Source: Epilithonimonas hispanica (GTDB lineage: Bacteria; Bacteroidota; Bacteroidia; Flavobacteriales; Weeksellaceae). Taken from it: a stretch of DNA of 64,000 nt. The position numbers and the translations under genes are program-made. Of the stretch, positions 51,553 through 60,758 are shown in pieces. The notes beneath the pieces are model-generated. The model made no database searches and was not told the DNA's origin. It was given only the letters and a program-made list of their open reading frames with translations. The stretch lies in assembly GCF_003385395.1 (NCBI RefSeq), contig NZ_QNUG01000008.1, forward strand, positions 53,530 through 117,529. Reading direction: 5' to 3'. Numbering within the stretch: the stretch's first letter is position 1; each line of letters opens with the position of its first letter.

Positions 51553-52455
51553 TTATCTAAGAAAGAAGATTTTCTTCAGAATTTGAATCAATACTTCTTT
51601 TTTACTGTTAGAAACTATAGGATATTTGTAAGCTATAGCACCAAATCGTTCATTGAATTTTGCAACGTTTTCTACATCACTTCCCATAAAATCAAAATCT
51701 TGATCTGCAATAGTTTTTTTTAAGTAATTATCAATAACTATAGATGGAATATTGGTGTTTGATAAAGGGTTTTTATTAACGAAAAGACTGAGATAATGAT
51801 TGGTTTTACCACAATACAAACCAGCCATAGATTCTATTTGATTTTTATATTCTAGGATCTCAATATTCATAAGTTTTTGCTCATACAAAGTTTGCATCAA
51901 ATCAAAATAAATGCTGGCATCTTCCTTTTTTTTGATTCCTTTCATATTTTCCACAAAAAATGCCCTGTCTTCAGATTTTAAACTATTGCGAAATATGATA
52001 TTGTTTTCCAAATCACCAATTATCCTTACATTTCTCCTTCTGTGGATACTATATCTTTTTTTGACTTCAGAATATTGATCTTTTGGAATAATGTAAGATT
52101 TTTTCAATCCAATATTTGAAACTTCATTATTTCCATTAAAAGCATAAAATAAAACAATGTAATTTTTTGTAAGATAATTATAGAATAGATTATTAATATA
52201 TACAGAATCCTGATTGGAGAATATTCCCAATTGTTGACAAAGTTTTGGCATTAGAACAATTTTAAAACCAAATTTGACTATCAAAGGAACAGGCATTACA
52301 GCTTCATAATCATCATAAATGATTAATTCCCAACTTTTTTTTGTTACGATATCCAGAAATTCTCTTTGTGCATAATCCGAATTTTGTAAAGAATTTTCTA
52401 TACAAGCATTATATTTATCAAAATCAATTTCGTGATATTTTAGTCGTTTTATCAT
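51553..52455 (-). CDS. GNAT/FemX-like putative acyltransferase
   Basis: A 300-residue protein with features of the GNAT/FemAB-like group: 'YAQREFLDIVTKKSWELIIYDDYEAVMPVP', 'RRRNVRII', and a C-terminal 'IVIDNYLKKTIADQDFDFMGSDVENVAKFNERFGAI' resembling 'F..rFG' ends of FemX-like acetyltransferases. Substrate unknown; a cell-wall or surface-sugar role is possible. Its ATG overlaps the radC stop (TAATG), so the two are translationally coupled. Confidence 0.7.
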   Translation of the reverse strand: MIKRLKYHEIDFDKYNACIENSLQNSDYAQREFLDIVTKKSWELIIYDDYEAVMPVPLIVKFGFKIVLMPKLCQQLGIFSNQDSVYINNLFYNYLTKNYIVLFYAFNGNNEVSNIGLKKSYIIPKDQYSEVKKRYSIHRRRNVRIIGDLENNIIFRNSLKSEDRAFFVENMKGIKKKEDASIYFDLMQTLYEQKLMNIEILEYKNQIESMAGLYCGKTNHYLSLFVNKNPLSNTNIPSIVIDNYLKKTIADQDFDFMGSDVENVAKFNERFGAIAYKYPIVSNSKKEVLIQILKKIFFLR

Positions 52456-53159
52456 TATAAAATCCCTTCTTCTTTGAAACTGTAAAATTTGTTTTGAGCA
52501 ATGATGATGTGATCTAGCAATTCGATTTCTAATAATTTACCAGCTTCGTCTATTTTTTTTGTGATATTAATATCTTCCGAACTTGGCTTCAAACTTCCTG
52601 CAGGATGATTATGAGCAACGATAATTCTTGTAGAAAAATGTTCCAAGGCTGTTTTAAAAATCACTCTTACATCTGCAACAGAACTTGCAATTCCACCTCG
52701 GAAAAGGCAGGTTTTATAGAGGATTTTATTCTGATGATTAAGGAAAACCGCCCAGAATTCTTCTGTTGAAAGATCAGAAAGATGCGGTTGTAAAACTTCG
52801 AAAACATCTTTACTGCTTGATATTTGGTGTCTTTCAAGAACTTCCTGCTGAGATTTTCTATTCCCGATTTCCAAAGCTGTTGCAATAGAAATGGCTTTTG
52901 CCTCGCCTACTCCTTTGAATTTCATTAAGTCTTTTATTGATAATTGACTCAATCTGTGCCAATTATTTTCCACCGAATTCAGAATTCTTCTTGCTAATTC
53001 CACAGCGGATTCATCCCTATTTCCACTTCCCATAATGATAGCCAACAGTTCCGAATCCGAAACTGAAGCTTTTCCTTTCAACAGGAATTTTTCTCTTGGG
53101 CGGTCATCTTCCGCAAGGGATTTGATACTCAAAGTTTTACTTGTTATTAATTTTAGCAA
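52455..53159 (-). CDS. radC: RadC/JAB-domain protein
   Basis: A 234-residue protein: N-terminal UPF0758 helix-hairpin-helix region ('RPREKFLLKGKASVSDSELLAI', 'FKGVGEAKAISIATALE') and a C-terminal JAB1/MPN-type metalloprotease domain with 'IVAHNHPAGSLKPSSED' (HxH...S..D). Historically named a DNA repair protein, but its activity is unproven. The start is TTG 53159 (MLKLITSKTLSIKSLAEDDRP). Coupled to the acyltransferase-like gene downstream. Confidence 0.93.
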   Translation of the reverse strand: MLKLITSKTLSIKSLAEDDRPREKFLLKGKASVSDSELLAIIMGSGNRDESAVELARRILNSVENNWHRLSQLSIKDLMKFKGVGEAKAISIATALEIGNRKSQQEVLERHQISSSKDVFEVLQPHLSDLSTEEFWAVFLNHQNKILYKTCLFRGGIASSVADVRVIFKTALEHFSTRIIVAHNHPAGSLKPSSEDINITKKIDEAGKLLEIELLDHIIIAQNKFYSFKEEGIL

Positions 53160-53187
53160 AAATCAATCATCATCTATAAACTATCAA

Positions 53188-53859
53188 TTATAAATTCATA
53201 ATCTGTCCGTCTTTCATTACCAGTTTTCTATCCGTACTTTCCGCTAATACAGGATTATGCGTTACAATCACAAAAGTCTGATGGTACTTGTCTCTCAAAT
53301 CGAAAAACAATTGATGAAGCGCATCTGCATTTTTGGAATCGAGGTTTCCGGTTGGTTCATCCGCAAAAATAATCTTCGGAGAATTGATTAACGCTCTTGC
53401 AACCGCAACTCTTTGCGCTTCTCCTCCAGACAATTCCGAAGGTTTATGATGCAATCTGCTTGCGATATTAAGGTCTTCAAATAAATAATGTGCTTTATCA
53501 ATCACTTCTTTTTCAGCAATTCCACCGATTCTTGAAGGCAACAAAACATTTTCCAAAGCTGTAAATTCTGGTAAAAGCTGATGATTCTGAAAAACAAAAC
53601 CGATATTTCTATTTCGGAATTTGGACAATTCTTTATCTTTCATTTTCAAATAAGAATTGCCATCCAAAGTTATTTCAGTTCCATATTTTTCAATATCAGA
53701 AGGATTATCCAGCGTTCCCAAAATCTGAAGTAAGGTAGATTTTCCAGCTCCGGATTCTCCAACAATAGAAACAACTTCACTTGATTTTATATGAATATCA
53801 ACACCTTTTAGAACTTCCAGAGTTCCGTAAGATTTGTGTATGTTTTTTGCTCGAATCAT
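53188..53859 (-). CDS. lolD: ABC transporter ATP-binding protein, LolD type
   Basis: A 223-residue ATPase: Walker A '[12 protein letters not shown]', Q-loop '[16 protein letters not shown]', signature '[15 protein letters not shown]', Walker B '[13 protein letters not shown]', H-loop 'VTHN'. The sequence around Walker A and '[10 protein letters not shown]' fits the MacB/LolD class, which powers lipoprotein release from the inner membrane or related extrusion. The permease genes are not adjacent here. Confidence 0.88.
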   Translation of the reverse strand: MIRAKNIHKSYGTLEVLKGVDIHIKSSEVVSIVGESGAGKSTLLQILGTLDNPSDIEKYGTEITLDGNSYLKMKDKELSKFRNRNIGFVFQNHQLLPEFTALENVLLPSRIGGIAEKEVIDKAHYLFEDLNIASRLHHKPSELSGGEAQRVAVARALINSPKIIFADEPTGNLDSKNADALHQLFFDLRDKYHQTFVIVTHNPVLAESTDRKLVMKDGQIMNL

Positions 53860-53914
53860 AGTTTGTTTTTGCTTATGGCAAATTGCTTTTAGCTTTTTAT
53901 AATCAATATATTAA

Positions 53915-54009
53915 AATCACAAAAGTCACAAAAATTTCTTTGTTTTCTAGCTTTTCAAAAGTCTAAAAAAGATTAAAATAATTTAATTTCTTTTGTGTCT
54001 TTTGTAGTT
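53915..54009. repeat. Intergenic inverted repeat, CACAAAAG type
   Basis: The arm at 53915-53934 (AATCACAAAAG-T-CACAAAAA) is mirrored by 53988-54009, with about 18 of 22 positions pairing over a 53-bp AT-rich loop. Each arm holds two tandem CACAAAA units. It fills the gap between lolD and the helicase gene and matches the layout of the repeat at 44.6 kb. Confidence 0.6.
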
Positions 54010-54045
54010 TCATAAACTTGAATCTTTTGCCTTTTTTCTTGTCTC

Positions 54046-56376
54046 TTAAATTTTCGTCAATTTAGCGAATTTCAAGATAAGGTTCTTCTCGCCTTCGTTG
54101 GCAAAAATTACTTTAGCCTTGATATTCTGAGAATCAGTTCCATCCAAGAATTCCACTTTTCCTACACCAAAACGGTCGTGTCTTACCATATCTCCCACTT
54201 CTATATCTTGCGAAGATTGTCCTGCAGGATTGATAATTCTTGCAGTTGCAACAGGTTTCAATGTTTTTTTCGGAGGTGGAACATTGGCATTTCTTTCCAA
54301 GGTTTTTTTCTCCTCTTTCTTTTTATAAAATCTAGGTTCTGATGGCGTATCATCAAATATATTAGAATCCAATCCGGAACGATTGATAAACTTCAGTTCG
54401 GCGACAGGATTTATCATTTCGACATATTTCGCATCTATTTCGCTTAAAAATCTTGATGGTTCTGCATCGGTGATTTTCCCCCATTGAAATCTGGAAACTG
54501 CATAAGTGAAAAACACTTGTTTCTCGGCTCTAGTCAAAGCTACATAAAACAAACGTCTTTCCTCTTCCAATTCTTCTCTTGTAGACGAACTCATGAAACT
54601 TGGAAAAAGATTCTCTTCCAAACCAACTAAATGAACTACTGGAAACTCCAAACCTTTTGACAAGTGGATTGTCATCAATGAAACTTTATTATCATCATCT
54701 TCTTTATCATTTTGAGTATCAGAAGAAAGCGCAATATTCTCCATAAAGTTGGACAAACTAGGGTCACCATCTTCAATTTGAGTCTGTTCATCAATAAAAC
54801 CTTGCATCGAGTTCAGCAATTCCTGAATATTCTCAACTCTGGAAATTCCTTCTGGCGTTGCATCTTCTTTTAATAATTTGATAAGTCCGCTTCGTTTTGC
54901 CACTTCCATCGCAACATCGTACACATTATCTGTTTTCAGCATTACCTGGAACGCTTTTATCATGGCCCAGAAATCTCCTAATTTGGTAATGATTCCATTA
55001 TTAAGACCTAACTGAGATGCATAAAATCCAAGATTATCTAGAACTTGAGAAATCGAAAGATTATGAGAATCTGCAAAGACAACCAACTTGTTTTGAGTGG
55101 TTTCTCCAATTCCTCTTGCCGGATAATTGATAATTCTAGACAAAGCTTCGGAGTCATTTTCATTGACCAAAATCCTAAGATAAGCTACCAAATCTTTCAC
55201 TTCTTTCCTTTGGTAAAAAGACAAACCTCCATAAACTTTGTATGGGATATTCTTCTTTCTAAGCGCGTCTTCAAAAGCTCTCGTTTGAGAATTAGTCCTA
55301 TAAAGAATCGCAAAATCCGAAAAATGACGCTGTTGCGTGTTATGCAATTCGAAGATATTAGCTGAAACGAAATTGGCTTCATCTGCATCAGAAAGACTTC
55401 TATAAACTTTGATTTTATCGCCTACTTCATTCTCGCTAAAAACATTTTTCTTGAACTGCTGTAAGTTTTTAGAAATCACAACATTCGCCGCATCTACAAT
55501 ATTCTGCGTTGAGCGGTAATTCTGTTCCAAAGAAACTGTAACAGCATCAGGATAATCCTTTTTGAAATTCAGAATGTTATGAATATTAGCGCCACGGAAA
55601 GAATAAATGGATTGTGCATCATCTCCAACCACACAGATATTTTCAAACTTAGACGCTAAAGCTTTGACAATCAAATACTGAGAATGGTTTGTATCTTGAT
55701 ACTCATCTACCAAAATATATCGAAATCTGTCTTGATATCTTGCTAAAACTTCAGGAAAACGAGTTAATAATTCGTTGGTTTTCAACAACAAGTCATCAAA
55801 ATCCATTGCACCATTTTTGAAACAAGCTTCTACATATTTTTTGTAGATATTTCCCATATGTTTCATGTTCGCTTTCTCGTCAGCCTCCATTAATTCTGGA
55901 TTGTTGAAATAAGCGTTGACAGTGATAAGATTATTTTTATACTGAGAAATTCTTGATAAAACTTTCTTAGCTTTATAAACTTCTGCATCTATACTCATAT
56001 CCTTGATGACTTTTTTCATCACATTAAGAGCATCTTGCATATCATAAATTGTAAAATTGGAAGGATAACCAAGATGATGACCTTCGCTTCTCAAAATCCT
56101 AGCAAAAACCGAGTGAAAAGTTCCCATCCAAAGCGAACGCGCATTGCTGTCTCCTACGAGTTTTGCGATACGTTCTTTCATCTCCTTCGCCGCTTTGTTG
56201 GTAAAAGTCAAAGACAAAATATTGAAAGGGTCTACTCCATTCGTAATCAGATGCGCAATTCTCATCGTAAGCACTCGCGTTTTGCCAGAACCTGCTCCCG
56301 CTAAAACCATCAACGGCCCTTGCAAAGTCGTAACTGCTTCTAACTGAGGCTCATTCAATCCTTTCAGATAATCCAT
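54046..56376 (-). CDS. UvrD/PcrA-like superfamily 1 DNA helicase
   Basis: A 776-residue SF1A helicase: motif I 'AGAGSGKTRVLTMRI', Ia 'LTFTNKAAKEMKER', II 'LVDEYQDTNHSQY', III 'VGDDAQSIYSFRGA', IV 'LEQNYRST', V 'VSLMTIHLSKGLEFPVV', VI 'EERRLFYVALTRAEK'. A C-terminal Tudor-like PcrA tail ('VGDMVRHDRFGVGKVEFLDG') is present, favouring PcrA/UvrD. It acts in nucleotide-excision and mismatch repair and in clearing replication forks. Its start, ATG 56376, has TATTTTTG about 20 bases upstream. Confidence 0.95.
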   Translation of the reverse strand: MDYLKGLNEPQLEAVTTLQGPLMVLAGAGSGKTRVLTMRIAHLITNGVDPFNILSLTFTNKAAKEMKERIAKLVGDSNARSLWMGTFHSVFARILRSEGHHLGYPSNFTIYDMQDALNVMKKVIKDMSIDAEVYKAKKVLSRISQYKNNLITVNAYFNNPELMEADEKANMKHMGNIYKKYVEACFKNGAMDFDDLLLKTNELLTRFPEVLARYQDRFRYILVDEYQDTNHSQYLIVKALASKFENICVVGDDAQSIYSFRGANIHNILNFKKDYPDAVTVSLEQNYRSTQNIVDAANVVISKNLQQFKKNVFSENEVGDKIKVYRSLSDADEANFVSANIFELHNTQQRHFSDFAILYRTNSQTRAFEDALRKKNIPYKVYGGLSFYQRKEVKDLVAYLRILVNENDSEALSRIINYPARGIGETTQNKLVVFADSHNLSISQVLDNLGFYASQLGLNNGIITKLGDFWAMIKAFQVMLKTDNVYDVAMEVAKRSGLIKLLKEDATPEGISRVENIQELLNSMQGFIDEQTQIEDGDPSLSNFMENIALSSDTQNDKEDDDNKVSLMTIHLSKGLEFPVVHLVGLEENLFPSFMSSSTREELEEERRLFYVALTRAEKQVFFTYAVSRFQWGKITDAEPSRFLSEIDAKYVEMINPVAELKFINRSGLDSNIFDDTPSEPRFYKKKEEKKTLERNANVPPPKKTLKPVATARIINPAGQSSQDIEVGDMVRHDRFGVGKVEFLDGTDSQNIKAKVIFANEGEKNLILKFAKLTKI

Positions 56377-56533
56377 TCTATTCTCAAAATTTTAAGATAA
56401 CAAAAATAGAGATTTTTAAGCAATTTATCATTGCATCCGAGTTTGAAATTCGGGTATTAATAGGTATTTTTGCTTTGGCAAAAATAAGCTATTATGCCTG
56501 CTAAAATCTAAATCTAAAGTAAAAACCAACGCA

Positions 56534-57619
56534 TTGAAAACTAATCACATTAAAGAAGAATTTCTCTCTTTTTTCAAATTAAAACCATCACCCAGAAGCT
56601 GGCACATCCCTTTCTTGGCAGGTCTTGCAGTGGGAATCCCATTGATATTTGGTTATTTTTTAGGTGATATAAAATCTGCTCTTACAGCAAGTTTGGCAGG
56701 TTTGGTTATTATTTACATCCCAACAAGCAATGATTTTATCGAAACGATGATGAAAATGTTTGTCTGTTCTTTTGGGATGATTATTTCGTACGGTTTGGGG
56801 TTGACGTTTAGTTTTAATCTTTGGATTGCATCATTGGTTTTCGGGATATTTTCGGCAATCGCTTATTATATAGCAAGATATTTTAATCTGAAACCACCGG
56901 GAAGTTTTTTCTTTATCATGATGGCATCCATGGCAATCGGACTCCCACATAATTTAGAACTCATCCCTAGACGCATCGGTATTTTCACAATCGGAACAGT
57001 TAACGCTTGTCTTATCTGCCTAATATACAGTTTTTTAAACTCAAAAAAAGAAACAAACAAAAACCTTACAACTTTCCACATCAATCCTTACGTGAATCTT
57101 GTAGAATCCTTTATTATTGGGATTTGTATGCTGGTTTCGGTTTTCATTGGCAAGTTTTTCAACCTTGATTATCCTTATTGGATTCCAATTTCTAGTTTGG
57201 CAGTTTTACAGGGCGTGAATCAATACCACATCTGGAAACGCGGCCTGCACAGGATTATTGGAACAACTATTGGGCTTGGAATTGCTTGGTTGATTTTCTC
57301 ATACATCACTTCTCCGCTTTTGATTTGTTTTTGCATCATCTCTCTTCAAATCATAGTAGAAATGCTGATTACAAGACATTATGCATTAGCAGTAATGTTT
57401 TTAACTCCAATGGGAATCCTACTCGCAGAAACAGGAAGTTCTACTTCACTCAATCCCGATTATCTTTTAAAAATGAGACTATTAGAAATTTTAATCGGCA
57501 GTACTATTGGCTGTATTGGCGGTTGGTTTTTGTATAATGAAAGAATCAGGTTCAGTTCTATAAAGAATTTGAAAAAATCAAAAATTGCTCTGAGCAAAAG
57601 TTTTCAAAGAGACAAGTAA
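56534..57619 (+). CDS. FUSC-family inner-membrane protein
   Basis: A 361-residue protein with two blocks of helices (about 25-170 and 185-330) and a basic C-terminal tail. 'HIPFLAGLAVGIPLIFGYFLGDIKSALTAS' and 'DYPYWIPISSLAVLQG' with 'RGLHRIIGTTIGL' are typical of FUSC/aromatic-acid-exporter-like (YccS, AaeB) proteins, which may form export channels. Start is TTG 56534. It is monocistronic and opposite to its neighbours. Confidence 0.85.
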   Translation: MKTNHIKEEFLSFFKLKPSPRSWHIPFLAGLAVGIPLIFGYFLGDIKSALTASLAGLVIIYIPTSNDFIETMMKMFVCSFGMIISYGLGLTFSFNLWIASLVFGIFSAIAYYIARYFNLKPPGSFFFIMMASMAIGLPHNLELIPRRIGIFTIGTVNACLICLIYSFLNSKKETNKNLTTFHINPYVNLVESFIIGICMLVSVFIGKFFNLDYPYWIPISSLAVLQGVNQYHIWKRGLHRIIGTTIGLGIAWLIFSYITSPLLICFCIISLQIIVEMLITRHYALAVMFLTPMGILLAETGSSTSLNPDYLLKMRLLEILIGSTIGCIGGWFLYNERIRFSSIKNLKKSKIALSKSFQRDK

Positions 57620-57624
57620 ATCGA

Positions 57625-57969
57625 CTAAACAATCTCCGCTGTTATTCCCAGTATTATCAATATTGCAATGACAATTAAAATAATATTAGAATTTGCTAAT
57701 TCTCGACATTTTTTTCTATTCAGTTTTACAGTTTCAAAAATCATTGCTCCAAACCAAGCTAGAATAATTACAACAGCCAAAATAGCAAGTCCTATTTGAC
57801 CATCTAGTGCCGCGACTAACAAAATACCACAAGTTGCAACTGTTGTAACAACCAGAATAACAATTCTTACAATGCTATGAACTAAAACATTTTGTTTTGG
57901 TTTCGAGATATTATTGTTTTCGTTTTTATCACTTTTAATATCAAATAATTCGTTCAGTTCTTCGTTCAT
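57625..57969 (-). CDS. Small membrane protein of unknown function
   Basis: A 114-residue protein with a hydrophilic N-terminus (1-30, Asn/Lys/Glu-rich) and three hydrophobic helices ('IVRIVILVVTTVATCGILLVAA', 'IGLAILAVVIILAWFGAMIF', 'NIILIVIAILIILGITAEIV'). No known family recognised. Part of a run of three minus-strand genes with gaps of 1 base or none, so co-transcription is likely. Confidence 0.65.
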   Translation of the reverse strand: MNEELNELFDIKSDKNENNNISKPKQNVLVHSIVRIVILVVTTVATCGILLVAALDGQIGLAILAVVIILAWFGAMIFETVKLNRKKCRELANSNIILIVIAILIILGITAEIV

Positions 57970-57970
57970 A

Positions 57971-58153
57971 TTACTTCTGTTTTTGATATAATTTGATGAA
58001 AAAAGCAGTCAATCCAGCAAATCCTAAAACTTGTAACATAGATGCTATTTTATAAACATTTTCAGAAAAACCAAAGCGTGGAAAAATGTATATCAGTTGA
58101 GTTAAAGTAATGATTGATAAAGAAATAACAGCAACTAAAGTATGATTTTTCAT
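57971..58153 (-). CDS. Small two-helix membrane protein
   Basis: A 60-residue protein with two helices ('LVAVISLSIITLTQLIYIF', 'IASMLQVLGFAGLTAFFIKL') and a basic end. It sits immediately between the glycosyltransferase-like gene (0 bases) and the 114-residue membrane protein gene (1 base), which supports real expression. Function unknown. Confidence 0.6.
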   Translation of the reverse strand: MKNHTLVAVISLSIITLTQLIYIFPRFGFSENVYKIASMLQVLGFAGLTAFFIKLYQKQK

Positions 58154-59212
58154 CTAAATACTTTTATTAATTAATGTTTCAACTAATATCGATATTTTTT
58201 TTGAAATGTTGTCTTTCGAATAGTTATTAAAATCGAATTTCAGATTTCTAACTTCTGAAAATTGAGCTTGCAAGTCTGGTTGTTCTTTAATAATAAATTC
58301 TAAATCAGATTCATAAGTTCCTGGAAAAATAGCTGGTTTTGCATATTTTATCGCATCACCAATATTGCCACTTATTTTAGTTTTTCCGTAGATTTCTTTG
58401 ATAGAGAAAAACTCTGTTTCTTTCTGAATTGGACAATATAAAACATCGGCTTTTTTCATCCAATCATCAAAAATAGACTGTTTTATTTTTTTATCAAAAT
58501 ACTGAATTTTAATAAATTGAGGAAGTTTAATTAAAATTAGCTTTAGACTTTCTAATTCTTTTCCAGAAGCTTTTCCAAGGAAAATAATTTCATAATTGAT
58601 TCCAATATTTTCAAATTTCAGCAACTTTTCAAAAAAAGAATCGTAGTCTCTTCTATGTTGCGAAACCGCACCTGGAATCACAATTTTTATGGTTTCTTTT
58701 TCAAAATTTTGAGAGTCAAATTGATTAAAATAAATTGGTAAAAACTTCATACCCGTTTTCTTTGACATCAATTCATCAATTCCTAAAAGATAATTGGATT
58801 TCTGATAAACTTTCGAAGCTTCTAGAAGTCCTTCTTTAAGGAATAATTTCAGACGATATTTAAAATCTTTTTTGAAAATACTTTTGAATAATTCCCACTT
58901 CGAAGCTTTGATAAAATTATGATTATGAACAAGAATTGCTGTATTGAATTTTTGCACAATCGCTTTGTAGAAAATAAAATGACGATGAACAGTTCCAATA
59001 ATGATCAAATCGTATTTTTTCTTATCTAGAATTTCCAAAAGTTGAGAATAGTCTGTCAGAAAAACATTTTTCTCATGAATGTTCAAGAATTTAAAAATCT
59101 TTTTGGAAAAGTAAAAATCTACAGAAGCTCTATCAAAACCTTTAGTCAATTCATAGAAATTATTCGCTAATTCCGCATGTGTATCTAGTTCTATATAAGC
59201 GATTTTTTTCAA
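58154..59212 (-). CDS. Glycosyltransferase-like (GT-B) protein
   Basis: A 352-residue protein with a two-Rossmann pattern: 'IAYIELDTHAELANNFYELTKGF', 'YDLIIIGTVHRH', then 'IKIVIPGAVSQHRRDYDSFF', 'YEIIFLGKASGKELE', 'ADVLYCPIQKE' and 'GNIGDAIKYAKPAIFPGTYE', resembling GT4-type sugar-nucleotide binding. It probably acts in surface polysaccharide synthesis, though no donor motif is decisive. The start is TTG 59212. Confidence 0.7.
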   Translation of the reverse strand: MKKIAYIELDTHAELANNFYELTKGFDRASVDFYFSKKIFKFLNIHEKNVFLTDYSQLLEILDKKKYDLIIIGTVHRHFIFYKAIVQKFNTAILVHNHNFIKASKWELFKSIFKKDFKYRLKLFLKEGLLEASKVYQKSNYLLGIDELMSKKTGMKFLPIYFNQFDSQNFEKETIKIVIPGAVSQHRRDYDSFFEKLLKFENIGINYEIIFLGKASGKELESLKLILIKLPQFIKIQYFDKKIKQSIFDDWMKKADVLYCPIQKETEFFSIKEIYGKTKISGNIGDAIKYAKPAIFPGTYESDLEFIIKEQPDLQAQFSEVRNLKFDFNNYSKDNISKKISILVETLINKSI

Positions 59213-59306
59213 AGTGATAATCTAGTATTTTGTTTTTTTAAACTCTAATTTCTAACAAATATGCAATTTGCAATTTTACGAAAATCTAGATTTACCAGAT
59301 GAGTTA

Positions 59307-60641
59307 TTAAGGAAAAAGTGTTTCTTTAAGAAGATAAAGATTTAGAATAATGATAATTCCACTAATAATCCAGGCTAATATTTTGAGCCACATTTTATTA
59401 GCAAACTCTCCCATTTTAGCTTTACTTCCAGTGAACATAACGAGTGGTACAACTGCAAAACTCAATTGCATTGATAATATTACTTGACTGAAAACCAACA
59501 ATTCGGCCGTTCCCTTTTCCCCATAAAGAATCGAAATAATCAAAGCCGGGATAATGGCAATTAATCTTGTTATTAACCTTCTGACCCAAGGTTTTAGTCT
59601 GATATTCAAAAAACCTTCCATTACAATCTGACCCGCTAAAGTTCCTGTCAATGTAGAATTCTGTCCAGAAGCTAACAATGCAATTCCGAAGAAAATACTC
59701 GCCAAAGTTGTTCCCAAAAGTGGGGTCAACAACATATAAGCATCATTGATATCTGCAACATCTTTGTTTCCTGAAGTATGGAAAGTTGCAGCAGAAATAA
59801 TCAAAATAGCTGCATTAATGAAAAATGCTAACATCAAAGATAAACTACTGTCCCAACTTGCAAACTTCAAAGCTTCTTTTTTACCTTCAGTCGTTCTAGG
59901 ATAATTTCTGGTTTGAACAATGCTACTATGCAAATATAGATTATGAGGCATTACTGTAGCACCTAAAATCCCGATTGCAATGTAAAGCATTGATGGATTG
60001 GTAACGATTTCTTTCTTAGGAATTAATCCTTCCAAAAGTGGAAAAATATCCGGTTTACTTAGAATTATTTCATAAAAGAAAGAGGCAAAAATTACAAATA
60101 TCAATCCTCCAACAATGCTTTCTATATATCGGAAACCTCTCGATTGTAAGAATAAAATTAGAAAAACATCTATTACAGTTATTACGACTCCCACACTCAA
60201 CGGGATTCCAAATAAGAGATTAAGAGCAATCGCAGAACCGATAACTTCTGCCAAATCACAAGCTGCAATTGCAATCTCACAAAAAATCCAAAGAACAAAA
60301 TTGACACTTGGGTGAAAATGATCTTTACAAGCCTGTGCTAAATCACGTTCCGCAACAACACCTAGCTTCACAGACAAATGTTGTAAAACTATCGCAAATA
60401 GATTCGAAATTAAAATAACAGAAAGTAGTGTATAGCCAAACTGCGCTCCACCAGCAATATCAGTCGCCCAGTTTCCCGGATCCATATAACCGACTGCCAC
60501 AAGCAATCCAGGCCCAACATAAGCCATAAACTTTTTCCAAGAACTTGCATTTGCCGGAACATTGATACTAGAGAAAACCTCATGAAGAGAGTTTGAACTT
60601 TTATCTTTTCTCCAGCCTTTGTTGATATCAGAGTTATTCAA
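59307..60641 (-). CDS. mntH: Nramp-family Mn2+/Fe2+ transporter
   Basis: A 444-residue transporter with 11 predicted helices. TM1 metal-binding 'GYMDPGNWATDIAGG' (Asp, Pro, Gly, Asn) and TM6 'ATVMPHNLYLHSS' (Met-Pro-His) are intact, along with 'GQNSTLTGTLAGQIVMEG'. It imports Mn2+ and Fe2+ with protons across the inner membrane. The promoter is overlapped by a DtxR-like palindrome, which suggests metal-dependent repression. Confidence 0.95.
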   Translation of the reverse strand: MNNSDINKGWRKDKSSNSLHEVFSSINVPANASSWKKFMAYVGPGLLVAVGYMDPGNWATDIAGGAQFGYTLLSVILISNLFAIVLQHLSVKLGVVAERDLAQACKDHFHPSVNFVLWIFCEIAIAACDLAEVIGSAIALNLLFGIPLSVGVVITVIDVFLILFLQSRGFRYIESIVGGLIFVIFASFFYEIILSKPDIFPLLEGLIPKKEIVTNPSMLYIAIGILGATVMPHNLYLHSSIVQTRNYPRTTEGKKEALKFASWDSSLSLMLAFFINAAILIISAATFHTSGNKDVADINDAYMLLTPLLGTTLASIFFGIALLASGQNSTLTGTLAGQIVMEGFLNIRLKPWVRRLITRLIAIIPALIISILYGEKGTAELLVFSQVILSMQLSFAVVPLVMFTGSKAKMGEFANKMWLKILAWIISGIIIILNLYLLKETLFP

Positions 60642-60651
60642 ATAATTATTA

Positions 60652-60699
60652 TTGTTAGATTAGACTAACAAATCTAATAATACTTTTCTTAACTCGCAA
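60652..60699 (-). promoter_or_regulatory. mntH promoter overlapped by a DtxR/MntR-type box
   Basis: Promoter on the minus strand: TTG (60697-60699), 20 bp, TAGATTTG (60669-60676). Over the -7 and start lie nested inverted repeats: TTGTTAG...CTAACAA (60652-60671) and TTAGATT...AATCTAA (60655-60677). The core TTAGATTAGACTAAC resembles the DtxR-family box TTAGGTTAGGCTAAC. A metal-bound repressor here would block mntH. Confidence 0.7.
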
Positions 60700-60707
60700 T
60701 AAGCCAA

Positions 60708-60740
60708 TAAAAAAACTGCCAAAATTTGGCAGTTTATTTT
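60708..60740 (-). terminator. Terminator of the DUF937-OmpA gene
   Basis: AAACTGCCAAA (60713-60723) pairs with TTTGGCAGTTT (60725-60735) in a very tight hairpin. On the minus strand it is followed by TTTTTTTATTGG. Confidence 0.75.
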
Positions 60741-60758
60741 TATTCGAAATTATTATTT

